Shown here piece by piece: positions 61,940 through 64,000 of a DNA stretch of 64,000 nt. The stretch is from the NCBI RefSeq assembly GCF_009711265.1, contig NZ_WMII01000010.1:1-64000 (forward strand). Reading direction: 5' to 3'. This stretch comes from Paracoccus shanxieyensis (GTDB lineage: Bacteria > Pseudomonadota > Alphaproteobacteria > Rhodobacterales > Rhodobacteraceae). The first letter of the stretch is position 1. The number at the start of each line of letters is the position of its first letter. The position numbers were made by a program, and so were the translations under genes. A model generated the notes under the pieces. It was not told the DNA's origin and searched no databases. It was given only the letters and a program-made list of their open reading frames with translations.

Positions 61940-62580
61940 CCGTCCTTGCCAGCCCCGATCCGGTGCTGCTGATCGGCGGCGGGCCGTTCGGGCAGGCCGA
62001 TCTGGATCTGGTGCGGCCCTTTGTGCGCGATGTCGTGGCGGCGGATGGCGGCGCCGCTGCGGCCTTGGCGCATGGGCTGATGCCGCAGGCGGTGATCGGA
62101 GATTTCGATTCCCTGTCGGCCTCGGCCCAGGCGGCCATTCCTGCGGCGCATCTGCACCGCGTGGCCGAACAGGACAGCACGGATTTTCACAAATGCCTGT
62201 CGCGGATCGCCGCGCCGCTGGTTCTGGCCGTGGGCTTTTCCGGCGCGCGGCAGGATCATTTTCTGGCGGCGCTGAATGTGCTGGCCCGCCGCATCGGCCC
62301 GCCCTGCATCCTGATCGCCGGGGATGACGTGATCGCGCTGTGCCCGCCGCGCATCGCGCTGGATCTGCCGCCGGGCACGCGCCTGTCGCTGTTTCCGATG
62401 GGGGCGGCGCAGGGCCGCTCGACCGGGCTGGAATATCCGATAGATGGCATCGGCTTTGCGCCGGATGGGGCGGTCGGGACCTCGAACCGGGCGCTGGGGC
62501 CGGTGGTGCTGCAGATGGCGGGGCCGATGCTTCTGATGCTGCCGCGTGCGTGTCTGGCGCGGCTTATTGCGGCGCTTTGA
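61936..62580 (+). CDS. thiN: thiamine pyrophosphokinase
   Basis: A 214-residue enzyme that makes thiamine diphosphate from thiamine and ATP. ADGGAAAALAHGLMPQAVIGDFDSL holds the first Asp-rich motif, EQDSTDFHKCLSRI the second, and VGFSGARQDHFLAALNVL the third. The C-terminal beta-sandwich part includes GLEYPIDGIGFAPDGAVGTSN. It overlaps the DUF2842 gene and its 3' end overlaps the converging ABC permease gene by 17 bases. Confidence 0.9.
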   Translation: MTVLASPDPVLLIGGGPFGQADLDLVRPFVRDVVAADGGAAAALAHGLMPQAVIGDFDSLSASAQAAIPAAHLHRVAEQDSTDFHKCLSRIAAPLVLAVGFSGARQDHFLAALNVLARRIGPPCILIAGDDVIALCPPRIALDLPPGTRLSLFPMGAAQGRSTGLEYPIDGIGFAPDGAVGTSNRALGPVVLQMAGPMLLMLPRACLARLIAAL

Positions 62581-63394
62581 CGCCGCAGACCGCGTTGACG
62601 GAGAGCACGGTCACGGCAATCAACGCGCCGGGCAGCAGGACGCGGGCGGGATGGGTCTGTATCTGGGCCACGCCCTCGGCCAGCATCCTGCCCCATGTCG
62701 GCAGGTCGGGCGGAAAGCCGAAGCCCAGAAAGGACAGCCCGCTTTCCGTCATGATGGCCGAGGCAAAGCCAAGCGACGCCGCGACCCCGATCTGCGGCGC
62801 GACATTCGGCAGCAGGTGCCGCACGATCAGCCGCCCCGAGCCATTGCCGACCATCCGCGCCGCGAGGATGAAGTCGCGCCCTGCCAGCGCCATGACCTGC
62901 GCGCGCACCATGCGGGCTAGATGCATCCATGAGGTCAGCCCGATGGCCGCGACGATCAGCACGAAGGCCCCCGCCTGCGCCCCCAGCCTTTGTGCCAGAG
63001 GATCGCGAAACAGCATCACCGCCAGCAACAGCAGGGGCAGCAGCGGCAGCGACAGGAACATGTCGGTCAGCCGCATCAGCGCCGCATCCGCGCGGCGGAA
63101 CGTGCCCGCCAGCGCCCCGATGGCTGTGCCGATCGTTACGGCCAGCGCGCTGGCGGCAAGACCCACGGCCAGCGTCACGCGGCCTCCGGCCAGCAGGCGT
63201 GCCAGCATGTCGCGGCCAAGCTGATCGGTGCCCAAAGGATGCGCCCAGCCGGGGCCAAGATTGCGCGCGCGCAGATCCAGAAGGCCGGGATCGACGCGCC
63301 AAAGGACCGGCCCCAGCAGCACCAGCGCGGCAATCAGCACCAGCGCCCGCCTAGCCAAGACGCGGATCCAGCCAGCGGCAGGCGATGTCCGCAA
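62564..63394 (-). CDS. ABC transporter permease, DppC type
   Basis: A 276-residue inner-membrane permease of the peptide/nickel ABC family (second permease). HPLGTDQLGRDMLARLLAGG is the DppC-type start, then five helices, with MTESGLSFLGFGFPPDLPTWG close to the C-terminus. The ATP-binding-protein contact loop is around LAGRDFILAARMVGNGSGRLI. The exact start is unclear: the GTG at 63394 overlaps the upstream gene by 44 bases, and a TTG at 63356 is another choice. It is on the same strand as the DppB-type gene. Confidence 0.86.
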   Translation of the reverse strand: MRTSPAAGWIRVLARRALVLIAALVLLGPVLWRVDPGLLDLRARNLGPGWAHPLGTDQLGRDMLARLLAGGRVTLAVGLAASALAVTIGTAIGALAGTFRRADAALMRLTDMFLSLPLLPLLLLAVMLFRDPLAQRLGAQAGAFVLIVAAIGLTSWMHLARMVRAQVMALAGRDFILAARMVGNGSGRLIVRHLLPNVAPQIGVAASLGFASAIMTESGLSFLGFGFPPDLPTWGRMLAEGVAQIQTHPARVLLPGALIAVTVLSVNAVCGVKAPQ

Positions 63395-64000
63395 CCAGAT
63401 TGCACAGCACGATCAGCACGGCGGACAGAAAGCACAGCGTCATGACCATCGGCAGGTCATTGGCCTGCACCGCGCCGATCAGCAACTGGCCCAGCCCGTT
63501 GATGCGGAACAGCTGTTCGGTGATGATCGCGCCGGCAAACACGCCGGGCAGGCCAAGCGCAATCGTGGTGACAAGCGGGGCCAGCGCATTGCGCAGCATG
63601 TGCCACAGCACGCGGCGCGGCGACATCCCCTTGGCGCGCGCGGTGCGAACATAGTCCTGCGGACGCTGCTCCAGCAGGGCGGCGCGCAGCACAAGCCCAA
63701 GCTGGGCGGCGTTATACAGCGCCAGCACCGCCACCGGCATCGCCATCTGGCGCATCTGCTGCGCAAGGCTGGACCCGTCGCGCACCCGCAGCGTCGTGTC
63801 ATAGACCGAGGGCAGCCAGCCCAGCCGGATGGCAAAGGCCCAGATCAGCACCAGACCCGTCAGAAAGGTCGGCAGCGACCAGCCCAGCATTGCCGCCGCG
63901 CTGCACAGCCGGTCCAGCCAGCCGCCCGGACGCCAGCCTGCGGCCATGCCGATGCCCACAGCCAGTGCGATGCCCAGAAGATAGGCCAGCCCCAGCACCC
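63351..64000 (-). CDS. ABC transporter permease, DppB type (partial, N-terminus outside window)
   Basis: The last 216 or more residues of a DppB-type permease. Several membrane helices are visible, with the ATP-binding-protein contact loop VRTARAKGMSPRRVLWHMLRNA and the end GVFAGAIITEQLFRINGLGQLLIGAV, all typical for peptide/oligopeptide importers. The gene continues past the window edge, so its start and any binding-protein gene are not seen. Its stop (63351-63353) lies within the next permease gene. Confidence 0.86.
   Translation of the reverse strand, partial: VLGLAYLLGIALAVGIGMAAGWRPGGWLDRLCSAAAMLGWSLPTFLTGLVLIWAFAIRLGWLPSVYDTTLRVRDGSSLAQQMRQMAMPVAVLALYNAAQLGLVLRAALLEQRPQDYVRTARAKGMSPRRVLWHMLRNALAPLVTTIALGLPGVFAGAIITEQLFRINGLGQLLIGAVQANDLPMVMTLCFLSAVLIVLCNLVADIACRWLDPRLG

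Overview
The window looks like chromosomal DNA of a Paracoccus-like member of the Rhodobacterales (Alphaproteobacteria). It is GC-rich and codes densely. Supporting marks are the TCA-cycle gene block with ethylmalonyl-CoA pathway genes beside sdh, a CckA-type hybrid kinase, the alphaproteobacterial SOS box (GAAC-N7-GAAC) before recA, and a DUF1127 gene followed by CCUCCUCC-loop small RNAs. No rRNA, tRNA, insertion sequence, prophage or CRISPR array was seen.

Layout. (1) 1-2300: a MoxR ATPase, a GNAT acetyltransferase and an isocitrate lyase/PEP mutase-family gene broken by a one-base frameshift. (2) 2300-14260, mostly minus strand: mdh, then sucC - an unknown gene - sucD - a lipoprotein-like gene - sucA - sucB, two small genes and lpdA. 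This supplies 2-oxoglutarate dehydrogenase, succinyl-CoA synthetase and malate dehydrogenase. (3) 14400-22660, plus strand: a TSUP exporter, a malyl-CoA lyase-family gene, nnrU, a DUF1737 gene, mesaconyl-CoA hydratase, and sdhCDA - two small secreted proteins - sdhB. Upstream of both sucC and sdhC lies the same two-site element, GTGATCAC-N13-GTGATCAC, so the two blocks probably share a regulator. (4) 22800-27340: a UPF0173 hydrolase, gatCA, a lipoprotein, an amidase and rlmJ.

(5) 27361-28170, minus strand, is the most striking region. A DUF1127 gene (CcaF1-like) is followed by 14 hairpins that all present the same 13-nt loop, CCTCCTCCTCCCT. They form seven two-hairpin units of about 83 bp, and the last hairpin is a terminator. 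Stem arms change between units while pairing is kept. This is the architecture of the CcsR/cuckoo sRNA family, known in Rhodobacter sphaeroides as four copies behind a DUF1127 gene, here enlarged to seven.

(6) 28500-40230: mrp, then the division and wall cluster mraZ-rsmH-ftsL-ftsI-murE-murF-mraY-murD, which stops before ftsW and is followed by an amino-acid racemase. The long mraZ leader carries TGGG repeats at 10-bp spacing (MraZ-box-like) and a strong terminator, as expected for an UpsM-type leader sRNA. (7) 40300-53230: a FadL-type porin, guaB, a lytic transglycosylase, an RsmB-type methyltransferase, CckA, a sulfotransferase, recA, alaS, a DUF1330 gene and a class II glutamine amidotransferase. 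(8) 53270-60250, minus strand: a full urease cluster ureD-A-J-B-[cyclase-AhpD-like]-C-[DUF1127]-E-F-G with foreign genes in it. (9) 60430-64000: purA, a DUF2842 gene, a thiamine pyrophosphokinase and two peptide-type ABC permeases, the last one cut by the window edge.
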